NCBI RefSeq assembly: GCF_009729205.1
Contig: NZ_VTHB01000001.1
Span: 930,001 to 994,000 of the forward strand
Direction: 5' to 3'
From: Mycobacteroides sp. CBMA 271
GTDB taxonomy: Bacteria > Actinomycetota > Actinomycetes > Mycobacteriales > Mycobacteriaceae
DNA: 64,000 nucleotides
The notes under the pieces were generated by a model, which was not told the origin of the DNA, ran no database searches, and saw nothing but the letters and a program-made list of their open reading frames with translations. A program made the position numbers and the translations under genes. Positions 54,587 through 63,371 of this stretch are shown in pieces. Within the stretch, counting starts at the first letter, position 1; the number at the start of each line of letters is the position of its first letter.

Positions 54587-54587
54587 T

Positions 54588-55817
54588 ATGACATCACCTC
54601 TCACATCTCTACGCACCGCCCTCGCCGGGATGCGGCCCAGTGCGCGTGCCGGTCTCACTGTGCTGCTGGTGGCGGCCGTCGCTGCGGCGGCCCTCTTCGG
54701 CGTGCGTTTTGCCTACCCGGCGGCCAAGAATCTGGTGAGTCCGTACCTCAACAACACCAAATTGCCGTTCCTGGAGAACACCCGAGCGCTGTGCGCGGAT
54801 TTCAACAACGCCGCCGGGCTCTACCCGGGCAACAAGGTACTGCTACTCGGCGTGGAGATAGGCACCGTCACCGCCGTCACCAACAAGACCGACCACGTGC
54901 AGGTCGACCTCACCATTCCTTCCGATGTCGACCTGCCAGCCGATGTGGGCGCCGCGAGCTACACCCAGTCGGTGATCACCAACCACAGTGTCGAACTCAG
55001 CAAGCCGTACGGTGGCGGACCCAAGTTCAACGGCACGACGTGCATCCCACTGGAGAACACCCGCACACCCGTCTCGGTCACCGAATCCTTCGGTGCGATA
55101 AGCAAACTCGCAGATACCATCATGCAGACTCAGCCCGGCGAGGATCCCGCCAAGGCGCCCGGTGTGCAGGCCATCAACGAGTCCCTCAAGTCGGCGGCCT
55201 ATTCACTCAAGGACACCGGGGCGCCGTTCCGCGAGATGCTCAACAACCTCACGGTAATGGTCGGAGACCCCTACAAGGCTGATGCCGACTACCGCCAACT
55301 ATTCGAGAACAGCTCGATTGTCACCGAGAACTGGCTGCAAAGCTGGCCCGAGTTCTCCACGCTCCTCACCACATTGCCCGATGTAGCACGACTGTTGGCA
55401 GGCCTGTCCGCCAACTTCGCTGATGCCCTAGACCAACTTAACGGCCTGCTACCGGTACTCACCGGGATAATCCAGCGCGCATCCGGGCGCGTCTACAAGA
55501 ACCTCACCGACAAGCTCTTCCCCTGGTTACGCGACATCCTCAATGCGTACACACCGCATATCCTGACTTTCTTCTCGTCATTGCCACCGCTGGTCAACTG
55601 GCTGGCCGACGATATCTACCTGCCCATCACGAAGACCCATAACGTCACCTATATACCACCGCGCGTTGCTATTTCACCCTCACAGGCCAGCGCGATCTGC
55701 CAGGGCCTGCGCGAGCGCAACACACCCGGCGCGGACGCTGCCTGCGCACCAGGGGCGGCATCAGATCCCGTCACCCTGGGCCTGACCAACCTCATCATGG
55801 GAGGGGCGCTGTCATGA
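54588..55817 (+). CDS. mceD: Mce family protein D
   Basis: A 409-residue subunit, the longest of the six. It has a membrane anchor near 21-43 (LTVLLVAAVAAAALFGVRF), the MCE domain region (CADFNNAAGLYPGNKVLLLGVEIGTVTAV), and a long helical tail with GADAACAPGAAS. Starts 1 base after mceC; stop overlaps mceE by 4. Confidence 0.95.
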   Translation: MTSPLTSLRTALAGMRPSARAGLTVLLVAAVAAAALFGVRFAYPAAKNLVSPYLNNTKLPFLENTRALCADFNNAAGLYPGNKVLLLGVEIGTVTAVTNKTDHVQVDLTIPSDVDLPADVGAASYTQSVITNHSVELSKPYGGGPKFNGTTCIPLENTRTPVSVTESFGAISKLADTIMQTQPGEDPAKAPGVQAINESLKSAAYSLKDTGAPFREMLNNLTVMVGDPYKADADYRQLFENSSIVTENWLQSWPEFSTLLTTLPDVARLLAGLSANFADALDQLNGLLPVLTGIIQRASGRVYKNLTDKLFPWLRDILNAYTPHILTFFSSLPPLVNWLADDIYLPITKTHNVTYIPPRVAISPSQASAICQGLRERNTPGADAACAPGAASDPVTLGLTNLIMGGALS

Positions 55818-56851
55818 GCCGTTACTTCACGCGCCTAACGGCCCTGCTGATCACCGGCGGTTTGCTTGCGGGATGTTCAACCGAGGCACTGGATCCCACC
55901 CGAATGCCAATTCCGGGCGCATTCCTGCCCAAGGACAAGTACACCGTCAAGATCGAGTTCTCCAGTGTGCTCAACCTGCCGGGACGGGCCAAGGTCGATT
56001 CAGGCGGCATACAAATCGGAGTGCTGGACCGAGTAGAACTGCGCGGCACCATGCCCGTCGTCTACGTCGAGATCGAGGGCGGAAGCAAGCTACCCCAGAA
56101 CGTCACCGCGGAACTACGTCAGGCCACCGTGCTCGGCGATATCTACATCGCGATGATCCCGCCGAAAGAACCCTCATCGGAACGACTGAAGGACGGCGAC
56201 ACCATCGTCCAAGCCAACACGGTCCCCGCGAGCAATGTCGAGGACCTCATGCGGTCGATGTCCAATCTCGTTGGCGGCGGCAGTCTCAGCACGATGCAGA
56301 CCACGGTGCTCAACATGAACAAGGCGTTCCCGCAGCCTGAGGAGCTAGACCGCATTCATCGGCAACTGACTGGGATCCTGCACGACCTCGCGACAAACCA
56401 GGACACCATCGGATCGATCCTGACCAACATGCAGACGATCACCAAGAACTTCCGGGACAACAAACACACGTTCCGGCGGCTTCTGGACGAAGGGCCCGAA
56501 AAACTGCCCTCCCTGGCCAAGGTGATACTCACGGTCACCGATCTGATTGCCGTCGCCGGCGAACTTGGTCGACAGATTTCAATGCTGCTGGACTACCCCA
56601 ACTTGATGCAAATATTGTCTTACGTAACTCCGTTCATCCAGACGGTGTCCACGGCCGACACCACCATCCCGGTGCTGGGAGACAAGACGGTGCGCACCAT
56701 CCGCGACCGCATCCTCCCGTTCTTCAAGGACGGCGGGCCCAAGTACACGGTGACCGACATCCAGACTCCCGACGGAACTCTCGGCGTGAGCCCGGGTGAG
56801 CGGGCCGATTCGGTGATCCGGACCATGCAGACCCTGGGGTTGGTCCGATGA
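55814..56851 (+). CDS. mceE: Mce family protein E (lipoprotein)
   Basis: A 345-residue subunit with a lipobox LLAGC (Cys21), as expected: the fifth Mce protein is usually the lipoprotein. The MCE domain is VKIEFSSVLNLPGRAKVDSGGIQIGVLDRVEL. It is ATGA-overlapped at both ends by mceD and mceF, so translation of the whole operon is coupled. Confidence 0.96.
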   Translation: MSRYFTRLTALLITGGLLAGCSTEALDPTRMPIPGAFLPKDKYTVKIEFSSVLNLPGRAKVDSGGIQIGVLDRVELRGTMPVVYVEIEGGSKLPQNVTAELRQATVLGDIYIAMIPPKEPSSERLKDGDTIVQANTVPASNVEDLMRSMSNLVGGGSLSTMQTTVLNMNKAFPQPEELDRIHRQLTGILHDLATNQDTIGSILTNMQTITKNFRDNKHTFRRLLDEGPEKLPSLAKVILTVTDLIAVAGELGRQISMLLDYPNLMQILSYVTPFIQTVSTADTTIPVLGDKTVRTIRDRILPFFKDGGPKYTVTDIQTPDGTLGVSPGERADSVIRTMQTLGLVR

Positions 56852-57936
56852 AGCTCAGCGTAATTGTCACCCTCGTCGTGCTCTCCGTCATCTCGTTGTC
56901 CGGCGCGGCATACATGTCATTCGGCGTTCTGGGTATTGCCTCAACTAACAAGACACAACGAATGACATTGATGCTGAACAGCTCCGGCGGGCTGATGAAT
57001 ACCTCGCAGGTGACACTGCGAGGTATCAAGGTGGGCCGGGTAACCGACATTCAGGCCACCCCAACAGGTCTGGCGGTGTCGATGAACCTCGACAGCACCT
57101 ACCCCATACCGGTAGACAGCGCAGTCAGCGTGCAGAACCTGTCCGCGGCCGGCGAACAGTACGTCGAATTCAACCCTGCCCGTATCGAACCCCCGTACTA
57201 CAGCGACGGCGCGGTGATCCCCGCGGCGAAGGTGGCGCCCACCTACACGGTGAGTGAGCTGCTGGCCAAGGGCAATGCCCTGTTGTCGACGCTAAATCCC
57301 GATGACGTCAACACGATCTTGAAGAATGTCGCCGCGGGAGTGGTCGACAACACCGCCACCATCGACAGACTCGCCACCACGACTCGGCTATTCGCGCAGA
57401 TGGTGCAGGACGACAAGGACTCGCTGACCACACTCATCGGCAACACGTCGAGGATTACCAACGGCCTCGGCGACATTGACGCGGGCGGGATCCTGAAACA
57501 GAGTTCCAAGACGATTCCGGGCAGCATCGAGGGACTGGCGTTGATGGTCAAGGCAATCGAGAGGCTGGAGCCACTGAGCGAGTCCGCCTTCGGGGACAAC
57601 AAACCGACGAGCGAACTCGTGGCCAAGGTCTTCGAGTACATCGACAACTTGTCGGTGCCGCTGGGCGAGTTCGTCACCGTCCTGGAGCCTGTCGTCGCCC
57701 CGATGCGTGAACTGAAGATCGATGCCGGTCATTGGCTGGACTTCTGGGACTCGACCTTCAACAACCAGGGTGGCGTCCGCGTCCACCTTGGCGTGCCGGA
57801 GTGGCCCCAGCAAGATCCGGCTCAGCCCGGCCCTCCCCAGTCGAGAACGAATCCCGGTGTGGCACGCCAAGCGTCGCCCGTCCCACCAAATACCCACACA
57901 CCGCAACCGACAACAGCAGAAAGGCCAGCGCCATGA
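56848..57936 (+). CDS. mceF: Mce family protein F
   Basis: A 362-residue subunit with an N-terminal anchor (residues 5-25) and MCE domain (MTLMLNSSGGLMNTSQVTLRGIKVGRVTDIQ). A Pro/Thr-rich C-terminal tail (TNPGVARQASPVPPNTHTPQ) of about 50 residues follows and probably reaches the outer cell wall. Overlaps mas1 by 4 bases. Confidence 0.95.
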   Translation: MKLSVIVTLVVLSVISLSGAAYMSFGVLGIASTNKTQRMTLMLNSSGGLMNTSQVTLRGIKVGRVTDIQATPTGLAVSMNLDSTYPIPVDSAVSVQNLSAAGEQYVEFNPARIEPPYYSDGAVIPAAKVAPTYTVSELLAKGNALLSTLNPDDVNTILKNVAAGVVDNTATIDRLATTTRLFAQMVQDDKDSLTTLIGNTSRITNGLGDIDAGGILKQSSKTIPGSIEGLALMVKAIERLEPLSESAFGDNKPTSELVAKVFEYIDNLSVPLGEFVTVLEPVVAPMRELKIDAGHWLDFWDSTFNNQGGVRVHLGVPEWPQQDPAQPGPPQSRTNPGVARQASPVPPNTHTPQPTTAERPAP

Positions 57937-58697
57937 GCGATATCAAGGAGCGCGCACTCACCCTGGATGACGCCGATCCCGACGAGCTCACGGAGATGGC
58001 AGATGTCGACCCGACTCCCGAGTCCAAGCCTATGGACAAGAAGGCGGCGCCGGTCACACCAAGTGCGCGCGAAGTAGATCCCGAACAAGCCGGACGCAAC
58101 ATCTGGAAGCCGATAGCCATCGCGCTCCTGATACTGGGTATCGCCGGTGCTGTGGCCGGCTTCTGGCAGTACCACAAGACTGCCGGCGTGCTGGCGGCCA
58201 CGCGGCACGCGGAGGCAGAACGAGCGGCGGCCACCCAGGTCGCCTCCACATACGCGATGAAGTCGCTGACCTACAGCTACGAGGACCCCGACGCGTTCTT
58301 TAAGAATGTCAAGGACGGAGTCTCTGAGCCGCTCAAAAACAAGTACACCGATGCCGAGAAGCTGCTGAAGGCGATCATGCTGCAGGCACAGGTGACCTCG
58401 AAGGGCGAGATTCTGGCCACCGAAGCAAAGCTTCAGCCGGGCGATGTGTACCAGCTGGTACTGACCACCCGCCAGACCACGCGCAATGTTCAAAACCCGG
58501 AGCCGCGGGTGACCACCCTGGTTCTGCAGGTAACCATGAACAAGCAGGGCGAAACCTGGCAGGTATCGGATATCGGACCCATGAACGGCAGCGGCGCGGC
58601 GACATCCATCATGCATCCGGGCGACCAGAAGATTCTCCCCGAGGCACCGGCCCCACTACCGGCGCCGGGAAAGCCCCCTGTGCAAGGCCAGCGGTAG
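57933..58697 (+). CDS. Mce-associated membrane protein 1
   Basis: A 254-residue protein from ATG 57933 (ATGA overlap with mceF). The N-terminus is acidic (DDADPDELTEMADVDPTPE), then one helix (58-78) and an exported region with YAMKSLTYSYEDPDAFFKNVKDGVSEPLKNKYTDA, which fits Mce-associated (Mas) proteins. It likely stabilises or links the tunnel. The Pro-rich end is APAPLPAPGKPPVQG. Confidence 0.88.
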   Translation: MSDIKERALTLDDADPDELTEMADVDPTPESKPMDKKAAPVTPSAREVDPEQAGRNIWKPIAIALLILGIAGAVAGFWQYHKTAGVLAATRHAEAERAAATQVASTYAMKSLTYSYEDPDAFFKNVKDGVSEPLKNKYTDAEKLLKAIMLQAQVTSKGEILATEAKLQPGDVYQLVLTTRQTTRNVQNPEPRVTTLVLQVTMNKQGETWQVSDIGPMNGSGAATSIMHPGDQKILPEAPAPLPAPGKPPVQGQR

Positions 58698-58701
58698 CGC
58701 T

Positions 58702-59514
58702 GTGGGAGGGCGAGCGCTTGTTCCCGTCGCAGCGGGAGTTGCGGCGGGAGCATTCCTGTCGCTGCTGCAGACCGTCCATCCAGTAGCGTTGGCGGACGCT
58801 GCACTACCCCCCTGTCCCGGTCGGGCGACCACGATCGTGCCGGAAAGTCCTATGGCCCACCCGGATTGCCGGCTGTCCGCGACCGACGGTAGTGGGATCA
58901 CCTTCGACGTCCAGTACTGGCGACCGGCCGCGTACAACGGCGAGGGGCCCGACTATCCGCCGCTCTCCGTGCGGGTCACCATCAGCGACCGCGCAGGCAA
59001 GAAGGTCCAGGAGGTCAACGAACTGTTAGAGCCTTCCAGCCCCTCCCCTGTCGGGCTGCAGGATATCGACGGCGACGGCCGGGACGAGATGATCATCCCC
59101 ATGTCAACCCGTGTGATGAATGGCGCTGTGAACACCCGCTTTTCAGTGTGGCGTGCCGAGAAACAGAACACCCATTTCGAGCGGATTCAGATGTTCGGCC
59201 AGGCCATCTATCCCAGCGGGGACGGCTACATAGTGGTCAACAGTGGCGCATTTTCCAGCCGCGATCTCGACTTCTACCTGCCGACCGCGGCGGGCTATAC
59301 CCAGATCGTCACACTGACGATGACCGCCGAAGAAGTGGACCTGAACACCCGCAAGGTACTCACGGCAAGCTGCATGGTCCACAAACAGTCCGGTTTAGGT
59401 GCCATCGACATGGACTGGCAAGACTCACCAGTCTTCTGCGATTCTCCTGCGGCCCGGTCAATTTGGCCGGATGCCGAGCGAGTGGAGACCAACCGCCGGG
59501 TAAAGGGCCGCTAG
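58702..59514 (+). CDS. Mce-associated secreted protein 2
   Basis: A 270-residue protein starting GTG 58702, 4 bases after mas1. A signal segment (GVAAGAFLSLLQTVHPVALADA) is followed by a soluble domain with LQDIDGDGRDEMIIP, a DxDxDG-type calcium-loop signature of FG-GAP/VCBS-like repeats. Three Cys pairs of possible disulphides are present (PPCPGR, HPDCRL, ASCMVHK, VFCDSP). Last gene of the operon; converges with PF10118 gene D. Confidence 0.8.
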   Translation: MGGRALVPVAAGVAAGAFLSLLQTVHPVALADAALPPCPGRATTIVPESPMAHPDCRLSATDGSGITFDVQYWRPAAYNGEGPDYPPLSVRVTISDRAGKKVQEVNELLEPSSPSPVGLQDIDGDGRDEMIIPMSTRVMNGAVNTRFSVWRAEKQNTHFERIQMFGQAIYPSGDGYIVVNSGAFSSRDLDFYLPTAAGYTQIVTLTMTAEEVDLNTRKVLTASCMVHKQSGLGAIDMDWQDSPVFCDSPAARSIWPDAERVETNRRVKGR

Positions 59515-59598
59515 CCGGCGCCAGGTTCTACGACTCTCACCATCATGGGGTTTCGAGGAATCGGCTGAGAAATCCACACCAGACTCGCACGCGGGGCG

Positions 59599-60444
59599 TC
59601 AGGAAGACCTTTTGAGGTGGTCGACGAGTGCGCCTTCCTCACCGAAGAGCTTCTCCTGCCATGTCTGAATGAGCTCGGCATGGTCAATATCGCTGGGATG
59701 GAAGCCAATCCGGTTGTATTCGCGGATCCGCTGCAAGAACTGGCGAGTGAAGAACGGGGAGCGCCGAACCGTGTTGATGCTTCGTACGACCCGAATCGGG
59801 TTGTAGGTTGCGCGATCCCTCAGCATGGACACCGCGGTCGCACCAAGCAGCGCCACGAGGCCGCCGACGATCAGCGACCGCATGGTCCAGATGCGCATCC
59901 TTTCGGTTCCCCCGGCGGTGCGGTACACATCGAAGGCCACCGCTTTGTGTTCGCTTTCCTCCAACGCATGCCACAACAGTATCGAGCGGACCTCGGTGTC
60001 GCCCAACAGTTCCTGAACCTTCGGGTCATCCAACAGTGTTTCGGCGACAGTAGCCGTGAAGTGTTCCAACGCCGCCGTTAGCGCTAGGGAGTACAGCTTG
60101 GGCCCGTGCCGGAAAACTCGCCCGAGATAGCGCTGCACAAGCCATTCGATGCCGTGCGTCGGATAGCCCATCTCATGCAAGCGATCATTCAAAATCCGGT
60201 GTTCTCGCCCGTGGGTAACCTCCTGGCCAGTGAATCCACGGACCTCGGCTTGCAACTCCGGATCGGTGACCCGATCAGAGAAGTGACGCACCGACTGGAC
60301 GAAGAACTCCTCGCCCTCCGGAAAGACCGCAGACAACACGGCAAGCATGTGGCTCAGGATCAGATCACCCTGCACATAATGACGATTCAGTGAGCCCACC
60401 GGGTACTGAAACGAGATGCGCCGAACCTGTATCTGATTCTTCAT
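59599..60444 (-). CDS. PF10118 protein D, di-iron-like
   Basis: A 281-residue PF10118 protein from ATG 60444. GEEFFVQS, GQEVTHGREH, ALEHFTAT and WHALEESEHKAVAFD repeat the ligand set of proteins A and B, and TERMRIWTMRSLIVGGLVALLGATAV has the hydrophobic segments seen in A. It starts 4 bases after SRPBCC copy 2. The BVMO-SRPBCC-PF10118 order resembles the module on the other side of the mce operon. Confidence 0.87.
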   Translation of the reverse strand: MKNQIQVRRISFQYPVGSLNRHYVQGDLILSHMLAVLSAVFPEGEEFFVQSVRHFSDRVTDPELQAEVRGFTGQEVTHGREHRILNDRLHEMGYPTHGIEWLVQRYLGRVFRHGPKLYSLALTAALEHFTATVAETLLDDPKVQELLGDTEVRSILLWHALEESEHKAVAFDVYRTAGGTERMRIWTMRSLIVGGLVALLGATAVSMLRDRATYNPIRVVRSINTVRRSPFFTRQFLQRIREYNRIGFHPSDIDHAELIQTWQEKLFGEEGALVDHLKRSS

Positions 60445-60448
60445 GGCC

Positions 60449-61030
60449 TTACCGCTCCCCGGTGTCGCCGGTCGCATCCGGAACGTACGTACGGCCACGG
60501 TCCGGGCCGTCCAGGCGCTCGATGTGCGACCGCAGGCCGGGCCGTATCCCCCAGGAGAATGCCACCCGCAGGAATGGCTGCAGCCACCGCAATGGCATCC
60601 AGGAGAAGAAGCGCGGGGTCAGTGCAACGGTCCAGTCGAGCGTGCAACCGCCGGGAACACTGGTGAGTACATAGTCTTCGGCCCACAGCTTCAACAGGGG
60701 CCAGGTGCCCGCCACCGCGGAGTAGGTGATGCGATGGGGTGGTTCGTACCGCCAGAACCTCTCCCGCTGGATCCACAGAAATCGCCAAGGCGCCGAGACC
60801 GTACCCATCTCCCGCTCCATGCCGGCACGCCGGACTGGTTCGTCATACCGCACACCGCAACCGAACGGTAGCCAGGACCAGGCACGGTCGCTATCGAGCG
60901 CCGCCCACACCTGCCCGATGGGCGCATCAAAGGTATGGCGCGTGCGCAGCACGATGGCCGCCGAATCGAACGCAGAGTCGTCCGCCATGGGCACGGCGAA
61001 CCGAGGCGCAAGCATCGGCCATCGCGTCAT
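60449..61030 (-). CDS. SRPBCC-fold protein, copy 2
   Basis: A 193-residue protein, start ATG 61030 (alternative 60988 at MADDSAF). VLRTRHTFDAPIGQVWAALDSDRAWSWLPFGCGVRY resembles copy 1 (VWRVVSGDRMWSWLPSVWGCRYP), including WSWLP, so the two are paralogues. TLDWTVALTPRFFSWMPLRWL is the C-terminal strand-helix. The start overlaps the BVMO stop by one base (TAATG). It may carry a hydrophobic intermediate. Confidence 0.85.
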   Translation of the reverse strand: MTRWPMLAPRFAVPMADDSAFDSAAIVLRTRHTFDAPIGQVWAALDSDRAWSWLPFGCGVRYDEPVRRAGMEREMGTVSAPWRFLWIQRERFWRYEPPHRITYSAVAGTWPLLKLWAEDYVLTSVPGGCTLDWTVALTPRFFSWMPLRWLQPFLRVAFSWGIRPGLRSHIERLDGPDRGRTYVPDATGDTGER

Positions 61031-62601
61031 TAGCCGACCGCCTGCGAGCGTTCTTCGGCGACAACCGAATCAGCATTGCCTACATGGCTCGCGTACCGGT
61101 AGTCATCGGCGGGGAACTTCTTCGCCGCCCGGCGCGCTTGCAGGGTTGTGGTCGGTCGCAGCAGGGGAACATCGTCATCGGCGTTCTTCCAGTACGACCG
61201 CACATCGTGATTGAGCTCGGTGAAGTAGTACTTCAGGTTGCGGCCATTGCGCAGCATGCTCTGGTGGAACCTGTCCAATGCTTCCTGCCGTACTTCCATA
61301 CGGGTGGCACGCTGTTCACCCGCTAAAGAGATGGCCCGGACGATATGGGTCACGGCAGTGTCTGCCAACCCGTGCCATCCTCCATTACCCGTCCAAGAGT
61401 ATGGCCCGACGATGATCCAGCGGTTGGGGAACCCCGTGATCGAAACGCTTTCGTATGCCTGCATACCGACGGTGTTGAAGAAGTCGCCCAGATCCCGACC
61501 GCCGGCCCCGACGACCCGCCCCCGCTTGTATGATGCGGGCTCCGAGAATAGGTCGAATCCTGTTGCCGTGATGAGGAAGTCGGCCTCGTGAACGGTGCCG
61601 TCCGTGGTCCTGACCCCTTCGGGAACCACCTCCGAGATCGGGGTGGTGACCAGTGAGCAATGCGCCCTGTTGAATACCCGGGGGAAAGCGGAATTGAGGG
61701 TCGGCCGGTTCCCCATCGGCCCGAAGGCCGGAAGCAGGTCTCTCGCCGCCTGCTTGTCCTTGACCACCGCGCGCAGGTAAGCCCCGTACAACGCCCGCCC
61801 GGCCCTATCGAATAGCCGCATCAGCGGGCGCATGACGGCCCCCGGGGTATTGATCAAGAACCACAGCCCCAGGCTCCCACCTACCAGGGCACCCCACTCG
61901 ATCACCGAGAACAGCCCCGGAATGCGCAGTGCCCGTTGGACGAAGACAGGAATCCGGAAGTCGGGTTTGGGGATGCAATAGACGGGCGTCCGTTGGAACA
62001 CCACGAGCGATTCGGTGTCATCCGCTATCGCTCCGCACAACTGCACGCCGGTCGCTCCGGTGCCGATCACCGCCACCCGCTTGCCGCGTACGTCGTGCTC
62101 CGGCAGCCACTGCACCGGCGTAACCCTGGTACCGGCGAAGTTCTCGAGGCCCTTGATGCTGGGTTGCTTCGGGTCGAAGAAGGGGCCGATCGCGGAGATC
62201 ACAAATCTCGCGGTAAGCACCGATCCGTCCGCGAGGTTCAGCCGCCAGTAATGGTTTTCCTCGTCCCACTCCTCGGTGCGCACCTCGACGCCGAAGCGGA
62301 AGTGCTTCCGCAGATTGAACTTTTCGGCGGTCCGCTGGTGATAGGCCTGCACCTCGGCGCCCGGGGCGAACACGCGGGACCACTGCGGGTTACGGAAGAA
62401 CGGGAACTGGTAGATCACCGACGGGATGTCGACCGCAATGCCCGGATATACGTTGTCACGCCACGTTCCGCCCAGGTCCGTCGCCCGGTCGAGGATGACG
62501 TAGTCCTCAATACCTGCCTGCTGAAGACGTACACCGGCGCATATGCCTCCGATACCCGCACCGATCACGACAACGTGATGGTCGGGAATTGATCTCGTCA
62601 T
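61030..62601 (-). CDS. BVMO-like flavin monooxygenase with altered fingerprint, second copy
   Basis: A 523-residue paralogue of the 43964 enzyme. FAD motif VVVIGAGIGGICAG (10-23), NADPH motif VAVIGTGATGVQLCG. The fingerprint reads FAGTRVTPVQW (155-165): Thr replaces the usual His, and Pro follows as in the 43964 copy. ATG 62601. TAATG with SRPBCC copy 2. Confidence 0.9.
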   Translation of the reverse strand: MTRSIPDHHVVVIGAGIGGICAGVRLQQAGIEDYVILDRATDLGGTWRDNVYPGIAVDIPSVIYQFPFFRNPQWSRVFAPGAEVQAYHQRTAEKFNLRKHFRFGVEVRTEEWDEENHYWRLNLADGSVLTARFVISAIGPFFDPKQPSIKGLENFAGTRVTPVQWLPEHDVRGKRVAVIGTGATGVQLCGAIADDTESLVVFQRTPVYCIPKPDFRIPVFVQRALRIPGLFSVIEWGALVGGSLGLWFLINTPGAVMRPLMRLFDRAGRALYGAYLRAVVKDKQAARDLLPAFGPMGNRPTLNSAFPRVFNRAHCSLVTTPISEVVPEGVRTTDGTVHEADFLITATGFDLFSEPASYKRGRVVGAGGRDLGDFFNTVGMQAYESVSITGFPNRWIIVGPYSWTGNGGWHGLADTAVTHIVRAISLAGEQRATRMEVRQEALDRFHQSMLRNGRNLKYYFTELNHDVRSYWKNADDDVPLLRPTTTLQARRAAKKFPADDYRYASHVGNADSVVAEERSQAVG

Positions 62602-62785
62602 GGGGACTCCTCACTCGATATCCAGGATGGATAGCTGATCGATGTTTCGTTCGATGGCGACGATGGCTCCGCGAGATTCTTCGCCCTACCCAGTTCGCCG
62701 CGCCACGGCCACGTCAGTTGGTCGACAAGATCCGGATCTGACCGAGCCGATCGGGTCAGATCGCCGAGCAACCTCGTGGCATCGC

Positions 62786-63349
62786 TCAACGGATCGCCAT
62801 CTTGAGAACCGCTTTCATGAACGGTCGGACTGCGAAAGCGGTCCAGCGCAACGGGAACCACCCGATCCACTGCGGCGTGAAGGCCACCGTCCACTGCACC
62901 TTCACCTTGGGGCCGTCCGCAATCAGGACCCAGCGCTCCGCGAAAGATCTCAGCAACAGCGGAATCGATAAACCCGTGCCGACGGCGATGAGTTCCTTGG
63001 CCGGGTCGTTACGGACGATACGTTCACTGAGCGCGATGAGGACTGCGCGATAGCTCAGGTCGAGACCCACGATCCGGGGCCCGGTGACGAAGGGCACCAC
63101 ACCGAGATAGTCGCCCGCGCTGAGCTGCCGCCACACATGCTCGGCGGGAACGGAAACCGTGGTCTCGACCGTCGCGGCCCAGGCAGAACCGCTGTCAAAG
63201 TATTTGTCGACGTCGGGTCCAACTCCCGACACCTCGAACCGCCGCGGCCCTCTTGCCCCAGATGCCAGGGCACCCAACACCACCGCCGTAACACCGCCAC
63301 CGACGATGACCAGTACTGCAGCGATCCCGAGCAGCAGCGAATTGGACAC
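62786..63349 (-). CDS. SRPBCC-fold membrane-anchored protein, copy 3
   Basis: A 187-residue protein with an N-terminal membrane helix (residues 5-27: LLLGIAAVLVIVGGGVTAVVLG), then TVETTVSVPAEHVWRQLSAGDYLGVVPF, the SRPBCC N-terminal signature, and VQWTVAFTPQWIGWFPLRWTAFAVRPF at the end. It is anchored unlike copies 1 and 2. It follows the partial BVMO gene by 22 bases, so the pair repeats again. Confidence 0.82.
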   Translation of the reverse strand: MSNSLLLGIAAVLVIVGGGVTAVVLGALASGARGPRRFEVSGVGPDVDKYFDSGSAWAATVETTVSVPAEHVWRQLSAGDYLGVVPFVTGPRIVGLDLSYRAVLIALSERIVRNDPAKELIAVGTGLSIPLLLRSFAERWVLIADGPKVKVQWTVAFTPQWIGWFPLRWTAFAVRPFMKAVLKMAIR

Positions 63350-63371
63350 GTATCTCCCCTTTTATAGCTGA

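Noticed and set aside
62598..62894. Minus-strand open frame of 98 codons between BVMO and SRPBCC copy 3
   Set aside because: Out of frame with both neighbours and shows no gene-like composition; the 184-base gap holds nothing else recognised.
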